Shown here: positions 37,101-48,302 of the stretch, one piece after another
Layout of the letters: each line of letters begins with the position of its first letter
How positions within the stretch are numbered: position 1 is the stretch's first letter
From: Psoroptes ovis
Taxonomy: Eukaryota; Arthropoda; Arachnida; Sarcoptiformes; Psoroptidae
DNA: 64,000 bases
NCBI GenBank assembly: GCA_002943765.1
Contig: PQWQ01000002.1
Span: 1,426,001 to 1,490,000, forward strand
Direction: 5' to 3'
Notes under the pieces: model-generated
The model's input: only the letters and a program-made list of their open reading frames with translations
Database searches by the model: none
Told to the model about the DNA's origin: nothing
Made by a program: the position numbers and the translations under genes

Positions 37101-40100
37101 TTTTCTTTAAGAAAAAATTAAAGAAATAAATCTTGGAAATGTTCAATGAAAATCTTATCACGAAAATGGGAAAAAATTAGGAAAAAAATGCGAAAAGTTC
37201 CATGAACAATTTCAATCAAAATCATAGGGGGAAAAATGGAGCAAATAATCAATGAATAAATGAAGAAAAATTCAATTAGATCAAATTCAATTAATTTTCA
37301 ATCGAATTTGAGTCAAATTTGAGACACTCACTGAGAATAGAAAATCAATTAAACATGGTTAATAATTTCTCAATATATTTACATGATAATTACGCATATA
37401 TATTGATATATAAGTTTATTCAATTAAATCAAAAGAAGTTAAAAAAAAATACATCGCAAATAATGAATTAACAAATGAATTGAATGAATCAATGAATTGA
37501 AATGGCAGCAAGTGAAGAAATATAAAAAATCATCCAACCATACGATCATCATCATCATCATCATCAAGAACAAATAACAATCAAACATTGAACAACAACA
37601 TCAACAACAGCATTTAAAAATCATTTGGATGTCATTAAACTCATTGATGTTTGTGTGTTGTCGTTGATGATGATGATGATGATGATTATTGCTATTATTT
37701 CTTATTACATTTACTCTTTTTTGGTTTGGTTTTTGATGTGTGTGTGTTTATATGTAGATTTTCATTCATTTTAAATTATTATTATTATTATTATTTAAAA
37801 TGATTAAAAAATAAATAAAATTTAAAAGCAAATGGAAAAACATCGACCAAATATCATTTGGTCGTTGTGGTAGTAGAAGCAATATTCAATGCAACACAAC
37901 AACCACAATATTAAATCAAAATTTCTTAAAATCAAAGAAATAAATTACAATAAGTGCCATCATCATCATCATCATCAAGGACACCTTAGCGATTACCCTG
38001 TTGCTGTCGATGCTGTTGATATACTAATAATCATCATCATCATCATCATCACGTATAATAATCATTGAACAGAAAAAAATGACTAAAAAAATAAAATCCT
38101 GTTGATATTAACCACAAATAATAATAATAATAATTGACAACAACAGCAACAGAAACAACGACAACTACTACTGGTAATGATAATAATACTAATAATAATT
38201 ATGATAATAATGACAATAATGATGATGATGATGATGATTATGATTATAATAATAATTTATCAAGGTTATAACAGATTGTAATAATAATAATTGTAATTGT
38301 ATTATATGTAAAATATATCATTTTATATTCGAGTGTGAATCATATTTAAATAGATATTCATTCATTCGTTCATATATTCATTCAAATTAAGTGCATATTA
38401 AAAAAAAATATTGTCATTTATTACTAACAAATGGTAAATTGCAAAAAAAATATAATATATTTCTAATTGACAAGCAATAATATTGCCCATTATTATTATT
38501 AATAAGATTTATTAACAACAAGTGACAACAACTAAGAAAATATAATTTACTTTTTAATTGAAATCCGCCAGTGAACATGAAAAGGAATCGTTACAAGAGT
38601 GTGGCACTACATTAATTGTGTGTTTAAGTATATTTGTTTGTGCATAAAGGATAATGTTTCACAATAGTATTCACAATTTTCAAGTGCAAAATCATTGACA
38701 AATATAAAACAATTTAATTTTTTACAAAAAACAAAAAAAATCTTGTCAAAAATACGAAATACGAAATCAAAAATGAGGAATCAATGATATCAGTGTGTGC
38801 ACTAAACATGTATCATTGAAAATTGATTCAAGAAATTTGAGAAAATAAATTTCAATTTGATGGTTGATTGGATACTGTTTATGCAAACAAAATCGGTAAC
38901 ATTGGATTTATTTGATATTTTTTTAAAGGTGGAAATCAAAAATTAATTTCCATTTGTTTAAAATAAATAATTATAACATCAAATACTAAAGCAAGCAAAA
39001 GCAAATATAATCATAAAATAATTATCATTGAAATTTATTGAAATTGTGTTTCGAAAGTGTTTCAACACAATGACAGATGATGATGATGTTTGTTACATTT
39101 ATGATTCTTTCGTTTAATATTGAAACAAAATTTGAAACGTAAAATGAATAAATTTTGCTCGTAATAACATCCTGTTTTGTTTTGATCGTCAATGATGATA
39201 ATAAAATGAATAATTTTTCAAAATGAATTTCAAACAAATACAAAATTCAATTCATTTTAATTTCATTTTTCTCAAAGAAATATCATAATATTCAAAGAAC
39301 AAAATAAGAACATCCGGAATGTTTCAATTTTTTTTAATATTCTTCTTTGAATGAGAAATTATTATCTTCATCTTCATCATCATCATCGTCTCAAAAGTAA
39401 AATGAAATCCAATAAAAATTGTCATAATCAAATTGTTGTTGGCCATCAAAATGCCAAGACATTTTTCTTTTGTAAAAGAATACAAAAGGAATAAATAAAT
39501 GCAATAATGGGCAGAGAATGGAGAAAAATAAAGGTATCAACCTCATCCTGTGAATGAATACCTTTAAGTGAAATGATAAAATGATACTGATAGCACCATT
39601 AATATTAATGATAATGATAATAATGATAATGACATTCTTTGAACTGAAATAATTTCATTTTCATTTACAAATTTTCTAATCAATCAAATTAAGTTAAATT
39701 GCTTTAAAAAAAAGAAAAATTTGAAAATTGCTTGAAGCTATTTTACCATCAATTATCACTGGAGAAATAAAAGAAGAAAATGAAAATGAAATTAATGAAT
39801 GAATCGCCAAAAATTCTATGATTGATTATCATTGATCTAATCTTCGGTACATTCGTTAAATCATTATTCGTAATTCTTATCGTATTATTTTAATCATGAA
39901 TAATCGAAAGGAAAAAACATAAAAATAATCTTTTTATTTGTTTGTTTACTTGCTTTTTGATTTATTTTTGATGAATATTTTCGACAGAATTATGTTTTTT
40001 GTTGGTTAATAATTGCATTATTTACTTTTTTTTTGATTTGATTATCATCATATAAGCACCATGTTTTGATCTTTATTTTGAACCTAATAGATCTTTGTTT

Positions 40101-42922
40101 GTTTATTTCATCAGATTTGTTTATTTATAAATTATTTCGTTTCATTTTTTTTCGATATTTTATATTTATGGATAATAAACCATAAAATATTTTTCATTTC
40201 TTCTGTTTTTTATTCTTGATTCAATTCGATTCGTTTAATTTCTTTTGCTTTTTTTGATATTGATTCGTACTTTGAACGCAAACAATAACACATGAATAAA
40301 TACAAATATTCATTTTTTAAATATAAAAAAAAACTAGATTGAAATAAAATGATGATGATGATGATGATGGTGATCGTTGTTGTTGTTGTTGTTGTTGTTT
40401 ATTATCGAAGTTCCTCGCCACCTTGAATACTACAAATAATAATAATAACGATGATGATGTGGATGATGATAATACAAAATAAAAGTATAACGAATCAACA
40501 ACAATCAACCAACCATCACATTATTACAATAAAAAAAATGAATATCGTCGATGTCGATGCTGATGTTGATGGTTGATGCTGATGATCATAAATTTTTTTG
40601 TGTAAAAATAAAATTAAAATCGAAGAAATAAATGAATGATCGACACACAACAAACAACAAAATCAACCAAATTGAACTTCAGAAAAATATTTAAATAACA
40701 TTTTTGAGTAAAAACTGAAAAACTTGATCAACATCAACATCGACAGCATCAGCGTCCGTACATTCAACAAATTTGAATCGTTGAATTCTATTGCATTGCA
40801 TTACATGGAAAAATCAAAGAAAAAGGACATGATATTTTATATTTCAGTTGTAATTTTTGATTGTGTTTGATAATAGTTTTGATTATTATTATTATCAATA
40901 CATACCACACACAAGCAAACTCATACACACACTCACACACATTTAAGATGCTTACTTTTTGGGTACCAGCTGCTGTCGTTTGCTGATGATGTTGCTGTTG
41001 TTGTTGTTTTCTTGAGATGATGTTTTCTTCATCTTTGATCAGTGTTCATTGAACGATGATGATGTTACTTGTAGGTTGATGATAATGATGATAATAATGA
41101 TAATGATAAAATATCAAATACATGTATTAATGATAGATGATTTTGAATTGAAAATAGATGTATAAATTTCAAAATATATGCTTACACAGCACACATTGAA
41201 TATCCACAATGAGATAATCACAAACGATAATGGTATTTAGTCATAAAGAAATTTGAAAAAGTTCAAAGATATTCAAACTACCTACATATGGTTGGTTGGT
41301 TGGTGTGCGGATATTCAGGTAGATTTTCTACATCGTTTTACCTATTATGATTGATAATAATTTGAATGAATGGGAAGAAATGAAATGAAATCTTCGAGAA
41401 TTTATTGATATTTTTATGATTTTTCATTCAATTTTTCAATTCAAAAAATTCAAAAATACACAAATATTCAACAAAAACAACAACAACAACATTCAAAAAT
41501 CAGTTACAAAGATCAAAATAGAAAAAAAACGATCAAAGACAGATGTGTGGTTGTGTGGATGCGTTGTTGTTGATGATGATTTGATTTTTTCTGTACATAA
41601 AAGTTTGATGTACACTAAGGTTAATGATAATATTGGCGAGAATAGACGAGAAAAGAAAAACATTCATTCATTTATTTATTCATGATATAATTAGTGAGCG
41701 AGTGTGTGGAAAATACGAATACATCTATGAACCTTGGAACCATTCGTTGCTCTTGTTGAACAAGATGTTGATCAAGATGTCGATGATGATGATGATGGTC
41801 ATTATTTTGTTGATATTAAGCAAATAACACTGATGGTAATAATAATATCAAAAAAAATAGATTAACAATCGATACGCACGAAATTCAATTGATTCAATGA
41901 TTGATTTTAAAAATCAGAAATAATTTCGTTCATTTGGATGAGAAAATTGCTCGAAATTCATTCATTTGATTGTAAAATTATCGATGCTTTTCATTCGTCG
42001 AGATTTTCGTTTTATAAGATTGAAGAAATTAATGAAATTTAGGGTTTTGAAACAAAATTCTTTAGCTACAGTTCAGCCAGATAAGATGATTCAAGACGCA
42101 CGATTGTCTTACAGAAAAAATCATTTTTTCAATGGAAAAAAGTTATGATTCTTGTGAATTCATTTTCAGAAATATAAAACAAAACGAAATAATAATAATC
42201 TTATCAAATATTTCACACTTTCATTTTTTTAATATTTCTATTTTTCATTCTCCATTAATTTTCTCACTTTTTTTGTTGTTGCTGTTGGTGTTGTTGTTGA
42301 TCTATGCTCATTATTATCAATGATTATCGTTTAATATAAATTCAAAGAATCACTGGTGTCAATGGGGGTAATATTGATTAGGGCGATCGTTTGAATTATA
42401 GCCGAATGCTCAATAATTATGATGATAATCATAATTACCAAACATACAAGCAGACAAATGATATATAATTATGGCCAATCATCATTGATAGACCAGCCAG
42501 AGTAGGTTTTGATCACAATCGATCTATTTGATTTCAAAATCAATTGATTGTTGATGAACAAACGAGTAAATAAATACAAACATTGATTAAAGATTCAAAC
42601 TAGAAAAAAAACAAAACCAATCAATTCCAATCGAAGTGTTCAAATGTAAAAATAATTTCCTGTCATGATTATGACCTTTATTCATACTAATCATCACTGT
42701 TATTATAACGATTATTATTATTATTATTAGTTCAAAACAATAAAAACAATCAATGTTATTTTAATCAATGGACTAATAAAACAAACAAATAAATAAATTA
42801 TCTTTTATTCTTTCATTCTTATTCTTTACTAATTAAAGACAAAAAAGGGAAAGATCAATGAATGATAATGATACAATTATCGTGTAATGATATGACATAG
42901 AAGAAAAAGAAATGTTTGTGTA
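28128..42922. other. Gene desert upstream of SoxC
   Basis: Nearly 15 kb with no gene I can support. It is AT-rich with microsatellites: TCG repeats at about 31164-31188, 24 T at 32235-32258, and ATC/ATG arrays near 37550-37565, 37667-37685, 38216-38240 and 40349-40370. Many frames of 60-160 codons occur, but they are low complexity or mutually overlapping on opposite strands. Two less repetitive frames, 31216-31422 (+) and 31548-31757 (-), are discussed as weak candidates. A near-perfect palindrome CCTAAAGGACCTTTAGG lies at 36944-36960. Position suggests SoxC enhancers and possible 5' UTR exons. Confidence 0.5.
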
Positions 42923-43098
42923 CAGGGCCGGTCCGACGCGGGTGCGAAAGTGTGCGAGGCACGCAGGCGGAAGGCGCTCACGACCAGAAAAGGGCGCCTA
43001 GATTTCAAAATTAAAATCAGGAATGATTCTTTTCCAATTAAATCCATTATTTTGAAAGAAAATGAAGGGTCTCATAATAAATTTTTTGTAGTTGTTAA

Positions 43099-43257
43099 CC
43101 CTTAGCACTCTAGGCAGTTACAGCGCAAGCGAGCCAGTAGCTCGACAATTTTCACTTTCATGTCAAATGATCATACAAAGTTGTGACTGAGGGGCGCCTA
43201 TGGAGTTGCTGCATCACATCTTGTGGTGAGTGAGACTCAGCGCTCGAGTGCAAAGAG
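43099..43257. mobile_element. piggyBac-type MITE inside the hAT element
   Basis: This 159-bp insertion is bounded on both sides by TTAA (43095-43098 and 43258-43261), the piggyBac target duplication. The ends are CCCTTAGCACTC and, reversed, CTCTTTGCACTC, 10 of 12 identical. They resemble the CCCTTTGCAC-type ends of arthropod piggyBac elements. It has no coding capacity and must have entered after the outer hAT element. Confidence 0.82.
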
Positions 43258-43404
43258 TTAATTTTATTGTGAATTTTTATTGAGCCTGTGAGAAATCTCC
43301 CAGTGTAGCATAAGCTTTCCCGAAAAAAACTTACTGACAATTTTTTTTAATTAACATTTTTTGCCAAGCAAATTTTACATGCTTTGTCCACGGCGCTAAG
43401 AGCG

Positions 43405-44398
43405 ATTTTTTGAGATGCACTTAGCGTATCTTCATCAAACCAGCATAAATAAATAGCGCAGACTTAAAATTGATCATTATTCCACTTTTTTCGATCTGAT
43501 AATTTTAGGCTATTACTCCCCTCTGGAAATATGAAAATTTTAAAGTATTATTGTCTTTTTTTCCAACTCATTCAATCATTTAATAGGGATTTTCATTTTA
43601 AAAATTCATTAGGGTTTTTAGCTAATCCAATTTTAAAATTTTGTCACGTGAGAGCCTACTGGTCACTGGTGACCATCGCGGCAGATAACGTGTACAGCAT
43701 CAACGACTTTTGAGTACAAAATCGTACCACGAAAAAGAAGTCTGATTCCGAATTTATTTTTGCAATTTTAGAGTTTATTAATTGATAATAAATCTTCATT
43801 GACATAGGGTAATTAAATAAAATTTTTTAAATATTTCATTAAACATATTTGAATAAATTGAATTAGGTATGATTTGATGTCAATCCATGTTGGTCAGAGC
43901 GGTGAAAATAAATTAATTTGTCTCATTGGCATATTATTGACACGTTGGCTACCATGGGGGTCGACGATGACCGGCAGGCTACCACGTGAAAAAATTATAA
44001 AATTATCTTGGATGAAAATTCTGATGAATTTTTAGAATGAAAATCATTACAAAATGATTGAATAGATATGAAAAATGAATCAAAATTAGAATTAAGAATT
44101 TTTATCTTTTCAAAGGACAGTTATAGCTAAAAATAACCCTTTCTGAAAAAAATAGATAAATGATCATTTTCAAGTCTCCGCTATTCATTTACGCTAGTTC
44201 AGTCATTCTCAACCTTTTTTTCTCTGCGGCACACTGAAAAAAGGAAAAGCCTTTATTTCCAAAATCTTGCGGCACATCAAGTAAAGAAATGAGTTGGATT
44301 TCCGAAATTTGGCCGCACACTTTTGAAATCTGGCGGAACACTGGTTGATAATGACTGCGCTAGTTTTATGAAGATACGTTGAGCGCATCTCAAGATAT
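43405..44398. repeat. Long imperfect inverted repeat (foldback)
   Basis: The left arm (about 43405-43696) and the right arm (about 43937-44398) are reverse complements of each other. The left arm is about 292 bp. The right arm is about 296 bp once the nested 158-bp MITE and one 8-bp duplication are removed. Matching blocks include TTGAGATGC..CGTATCTTCAT at the outer ends, TGATCATT, TTCAATCATTT, TTTTCATT.TAAAAATTCAT and TCACGTG..AGCCT at the inner ends. The loop is about 240 bp. By eye identity is roughly 65-75 percent, so the arms have been diverging for some time. Confidence 0.8.
44200..44357. mobile_element. Small hAT MITE nested in the right arm
   Basis: A 158-bp element with ends CAGTCATTCTCAACC and, reversed, CAGTCATTATCAACC (14 of 15). 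It is flanked by a perfect 8-bp duplication CGCTAGTT at 44192-44199 and 44358-44365. The opposite arm of the surrounding inverted repeat holds the uninterrupted counterpart around 43421-43452. With the insertion and one duplication removed, the two match 28 of 32 bases with no gap. The termini resemble the CAGTGGTTCTCAA-type ends of Charlie/MER5-like hAT elements. Confidence 0.93.
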
Positions 44399-44574
44399 CC
44401 ATCTGGACGCCAACGTGCAGCCACGAAAAATGCGTTGGGCAGCCAACGTGTCAATGCGCAACTGACGTATGCTGGGGTCTTTTCGTAAATGGCTTACCCA
44501 ATTGGGGTAACAAAATATGCTGGGGCGCCGGCTGATTTTCGCACGCACCCAAAAAAAACCTCGGACCGGCACTG

Positions 44575-47500
44575 TTTGTGTATATTTAGAATAGAAAGTA
44601 TATCTATGGTAAATTTTCATCGCAAAAAATATTGAAAATAATATGTCAATGTTTTGCTTTGTTTATTTATTTAATTTGTTGTTTTTTTTTTCGCTATTTT
44701 TTTTGGCACATTTCAATGTCACAATTTTCATGCAATGATTGATAACATCAATAATGTCATGAAAATGTCTGTCAAAGAAAAAAGAAATGGAAAAATCATT
44801 GTCTAATAACCTAAAATGTAGAAGGCATTTGAAAAAAAAAAAATATTTATGAGAAACACTAGAAGATCAATCTTATCATTTTTATTTAATTGATTAGTTT
44901 TTAATATTATGAATCAATCGTTTGTGGTATTGTGGTATCATAATGATGATAATGATACAAGTGTTAATGACTGATAAAAAACGGGTAAATTTATCAATGA
45001 TTATATGGAAAAATTGATGAGGTTCTTTTCCAATTAAAAATTTTAATTTAATCGCTTTTCATTGAAATTTCTATTGAAATCAATTCAAAAAAAAGATTAA
45101 TCTTTTTATCGGTGCAAAATTTAAAAAAAAATAAACAGTCAAAGTACTATTAATACATTAAATATTAGCCTTAAGGTATTTTTTAAGAAAAAAAATTGAC
45201 TGATTATTCGAATCAATTGATTAAGATTAATTGGATTTTTTTTATGAGAAAATGAAAGAAGTGAAAGCTATCGGATTTATTGATTTGAATTAATCTATTT
45301 TTTTCCTCTTTTCAATCCGAATGGAAATACAAACATAGTCTTCATTAATAGGTCTAAATATTACAATTATTGGCCAATGATGTCATTTCATATTAATATA
45401 TTCATATATCATTTATTTATTCATTTTTAATATAAATTTTTAAGAATTTTAAGGTCATCAGGCCATCATCACCATCATTCATTCATTGATAATACTACCA
45501 CCATTTAAAATGTAGGGTGTGAAAATGGATAATTTTATGATTGTTTGATTTGATTTGATGATGATAATAAAGCGATGAGTGCTAAAAAGCAAAAAAAAAA
45601 AAAAAAAAAATAAATAAATAAAAAACAGCGTCATCAAAAAAAAAATTATTACAAAAATAAGCTGAAATTCCTTGGCATTCCATTCTGATATTCATGCATT
45701 TTTCGAGTTTTAAACACATTTTTTTCATCCTGACTATCATCAATTAATCAAATTCTCATTAAAGCATTCAAAACACATGATGATGATTGAACGAATAAAT
45801 AATTCATTGAAAAAAAAACCAAAGCCAATAAACGGTAAAAAATCTTTGGAGAGATCATCGTCATCATCATCATCATCAGCATTATTATTATGATCACAAT
45901 GTAATGAATATTGCGCAATATTCATCTATGAATCAATTTATTATTTCAATTTTCATCATCATTCATCAAATTCTCATGTGTGTTGGCAATTGAAAACCGA
46001 ATGAAAACCTAAACACTTGTCATTGAACTTGTAATAAAGACAACCGAATGAAAAAATAAAGGGGAAAATGAATTCAATTCAATACAAGTGATTTTCATGA
46101 TTAATACTTCGAATATACTCTCAAGTCATTTCAATTCATTGCCACCACCAATCATCATCATCATCACCATCATGATCGATAATGATAACTTTTATTCATT
46201 CATTCAATTGGTTTCATTAAATTTAATTCATTCATTTTCCGATCAAAAATATGATCGAGTTGAATAAATTCGAATCGAAATGAAAAAAAAAACCGAACAA
46301 TTAGCTTTGGCAAACTTCTAGAAAAACTCATTCATTCATTCATGTGATCACATGATCTTTTTCAGTTTTTTTAGCTTTGCTTTTAGCGATTGAATCATGG
46401 TTAAAGCTTTGAATCAATCGGTGTAACTCTGTGTGAATGAATCCATATGAAGATATATTTTTTCTTCATATAAATAAATAAATAAATATATGCACCACAC
46501 ATATGTATACACTTGTATAATCATCAAAAATCTATCATCATTCCTTTCTACCAAAGAAAATGGCAAAAAAAAAAAAAAATTAGAAAGTGAGAATGAACTC
46601 TGGTGAATGGGTTCAAGGTTGGTTGGTTTGGTTGGATTTATATATCTCAATGCATGTATGATGTATGGATGGATGTATACGTTTAAAAGAAGAATTTATT
46701 ATTATCATTACGCTCAAGTTGATGGTGTTGTTGTTGTTGTTGCTGGTGTATCGTAATAATAATAACAATATTCGACGACGGTTGCTAATGATGTTGATGG
46801 TGCTGATGATGATGATAATTTAATATCATTGATATCAGCAATCTTCATCTCTCTTGCGAGAAAAGCGAGAGAACACAATATATATTCGTATCAGCCATTT
46901 CTATTGTTTGAAAAAATGCATTCTATTCAAAATTGTAATGTAATGTAATAATTCATTTTGAATTTTATTTAAACTTTGAAATATAGGCCTGTCCGAAAAG
47001 TTCTTGCCGATTTTCAAAGTGAATACCGATTGAAAAATCGACAAAAACTTCCCGGACAACGCAATACATTCAAATGAATGAAAAAAATATATTGATATTG
47101 GTGGCATTTGAAGAATTTCAAAATTCTATATATGATATGATATGAATGCTATCATTTTATTACCATTTACCAGTATTGCACCAACCGAATAGATGCGGAT
47201 TCTACATGAGTATCAGTGTGTCTAAATGTGTTTGTTTAATTAAATCTATATAATTATCTATGAATAAATAAATAGAATATTTCATATTATTTCTTTATTT
47301 CATCTGCTATGATCAAAACTGATTTTTAAAAAAATATTTTTTTAGGTGAACGACACCATTTTAATATTCGTGTATTTTATATACGAACAATATAGAATTT
47401 ATTTTCTTTTCAAGAAAAAAAAAATTAAATTTCATTTAAATCATTATTCATTGTCAAGGTTATTGGCTTATTGATGTTTTTTGATAATGATAATGGTAAT

Positions 47501-48302
47501 AATAATCATGATGATGATAATAATTTTTGATGAATGAATGAATGAATGACTGAATACGTATACAAACATTTAAATTTGATTAATTTTGATGGAGTTTATC
47601 AAATTCTTTGCGATTCTTTCATTGAAAAAATTCGATTCTTCAATTCATAAGAATTCATTGGAATCTATGGAATCAAAGATTGAGAAATTGGTAAAAAATT
47701 ACACGGATTTTTTATTTAAATCTCCAATTTTAAATTGGGAATTATTTCATTAGAATACTTAGCTTCAGATGATTTTTCACAGTTAACGTGAAATGAAATG
47801 AATTCAATTGTTTTATTCTTTTTTTCGAGGAAAAAAAATTCATAAATCATTTGGGATTTTTTTTTGTTTTGTTGTTTCTGTATCTCAAATGTCAGAGATA
47901 TTTAAAACAAGAAAAAAAAGTAAATCATTTCATTTTTTTTTTCGTTTCGAAAAAAAAATTCATTCAAATTCAATCTAGTTTTATGAATTTTTTTTTTTCG
48001 TTGTTGTTGAAGCCACCGACCGATTTCCAATTTCAATATTTCAACATATTGAATTATGATTTAATTCTTAGTCAAATCTTAATGCAACATGATAAAAATT
48101 GATCATTTACTTCAGATATTAGATTAAGCATTCATATATGTGTGAAAATTAATTAAAATAAGAAAAATGGGCGCCATCAGGTTTTTAAAGAGAAAAAAAT
48201 AGGGAGAAATAGAGACAAAACCTTCAAAACACCAACATATCACGTAATTTTTTTAAAATTATTTTTTTGCTAAAATAAATAGTGCAAAATTATTCATAAT
48301 TT
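44575..48302. other. Intergenic region downstream of NUP214
   Basis: This 3.7-kb stretch is AT-rich with a run of 20 A at 45591-45610, ATC arrays near 45855-45880 and no credible gene. It contains the mariner-like hairpin at 46984-47064 and a TGGGCGCCATCAGG motif at 48168-48181 just past the NUP214 3' end. Confidence 0.5.
46984..47064. mobile_element. Mariner-like miniature inverted-repeat element
   Basis: This is an 81-bp near-palindrome. The left arm TGTCCGAAAAGTTCTTGCCG and the reversed right arm TGTCCGGGAAGTTTTTGTCG continue into GATTTT..CAA on both sides, about 24 of 30 matching over each arm. TA dinucleotides flank it symmetrically (46982-46983 and 47065-47066), as expected for Tc1/mariner target duplication. 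The arms resemble mariner terminal repeats of the TTAGGTTGTCCGAAAAGTT kind. It has no coding capacity. Confidence 0.62.

Larger units (their letters stand above)
42923..44574. mobile_element. hAT-type non-autonomous element with nested insertions
   Basis: The ends are CAGGGCCGGTCCGACG and, reversed, CAGTGCCGGTCCGAGG, 14 of 16 identical. They are flanked by an exact 8-bp duplication, TTTGTGTA, at 42915-42922 and 44575-44582. The 8-bp duplication and CAG ends are hallmarks of the hAT superfamily. No transposase frame is present; short frames inside are not hAT-like. The GC-rich outer 100 bp contrasts with the flanks. Inside lie a long imperfect inverted repeat (43405-44398), a piggyBac-type MITE (43099-43257) and a small hAT MITE (44200-44357). 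It is presumably mobilised in trans. Intergenic location, about 3.7 kb downstream of the NUP214 stop. Confidence 0.9.

Noticed and set aside
43158..44620. Frames inside the hAT element as a transposase remnant
   Set aside because: Translations show no hAT dimerisation or RNase H motifs. The region is explained by inverted repeats and nested MITEs.
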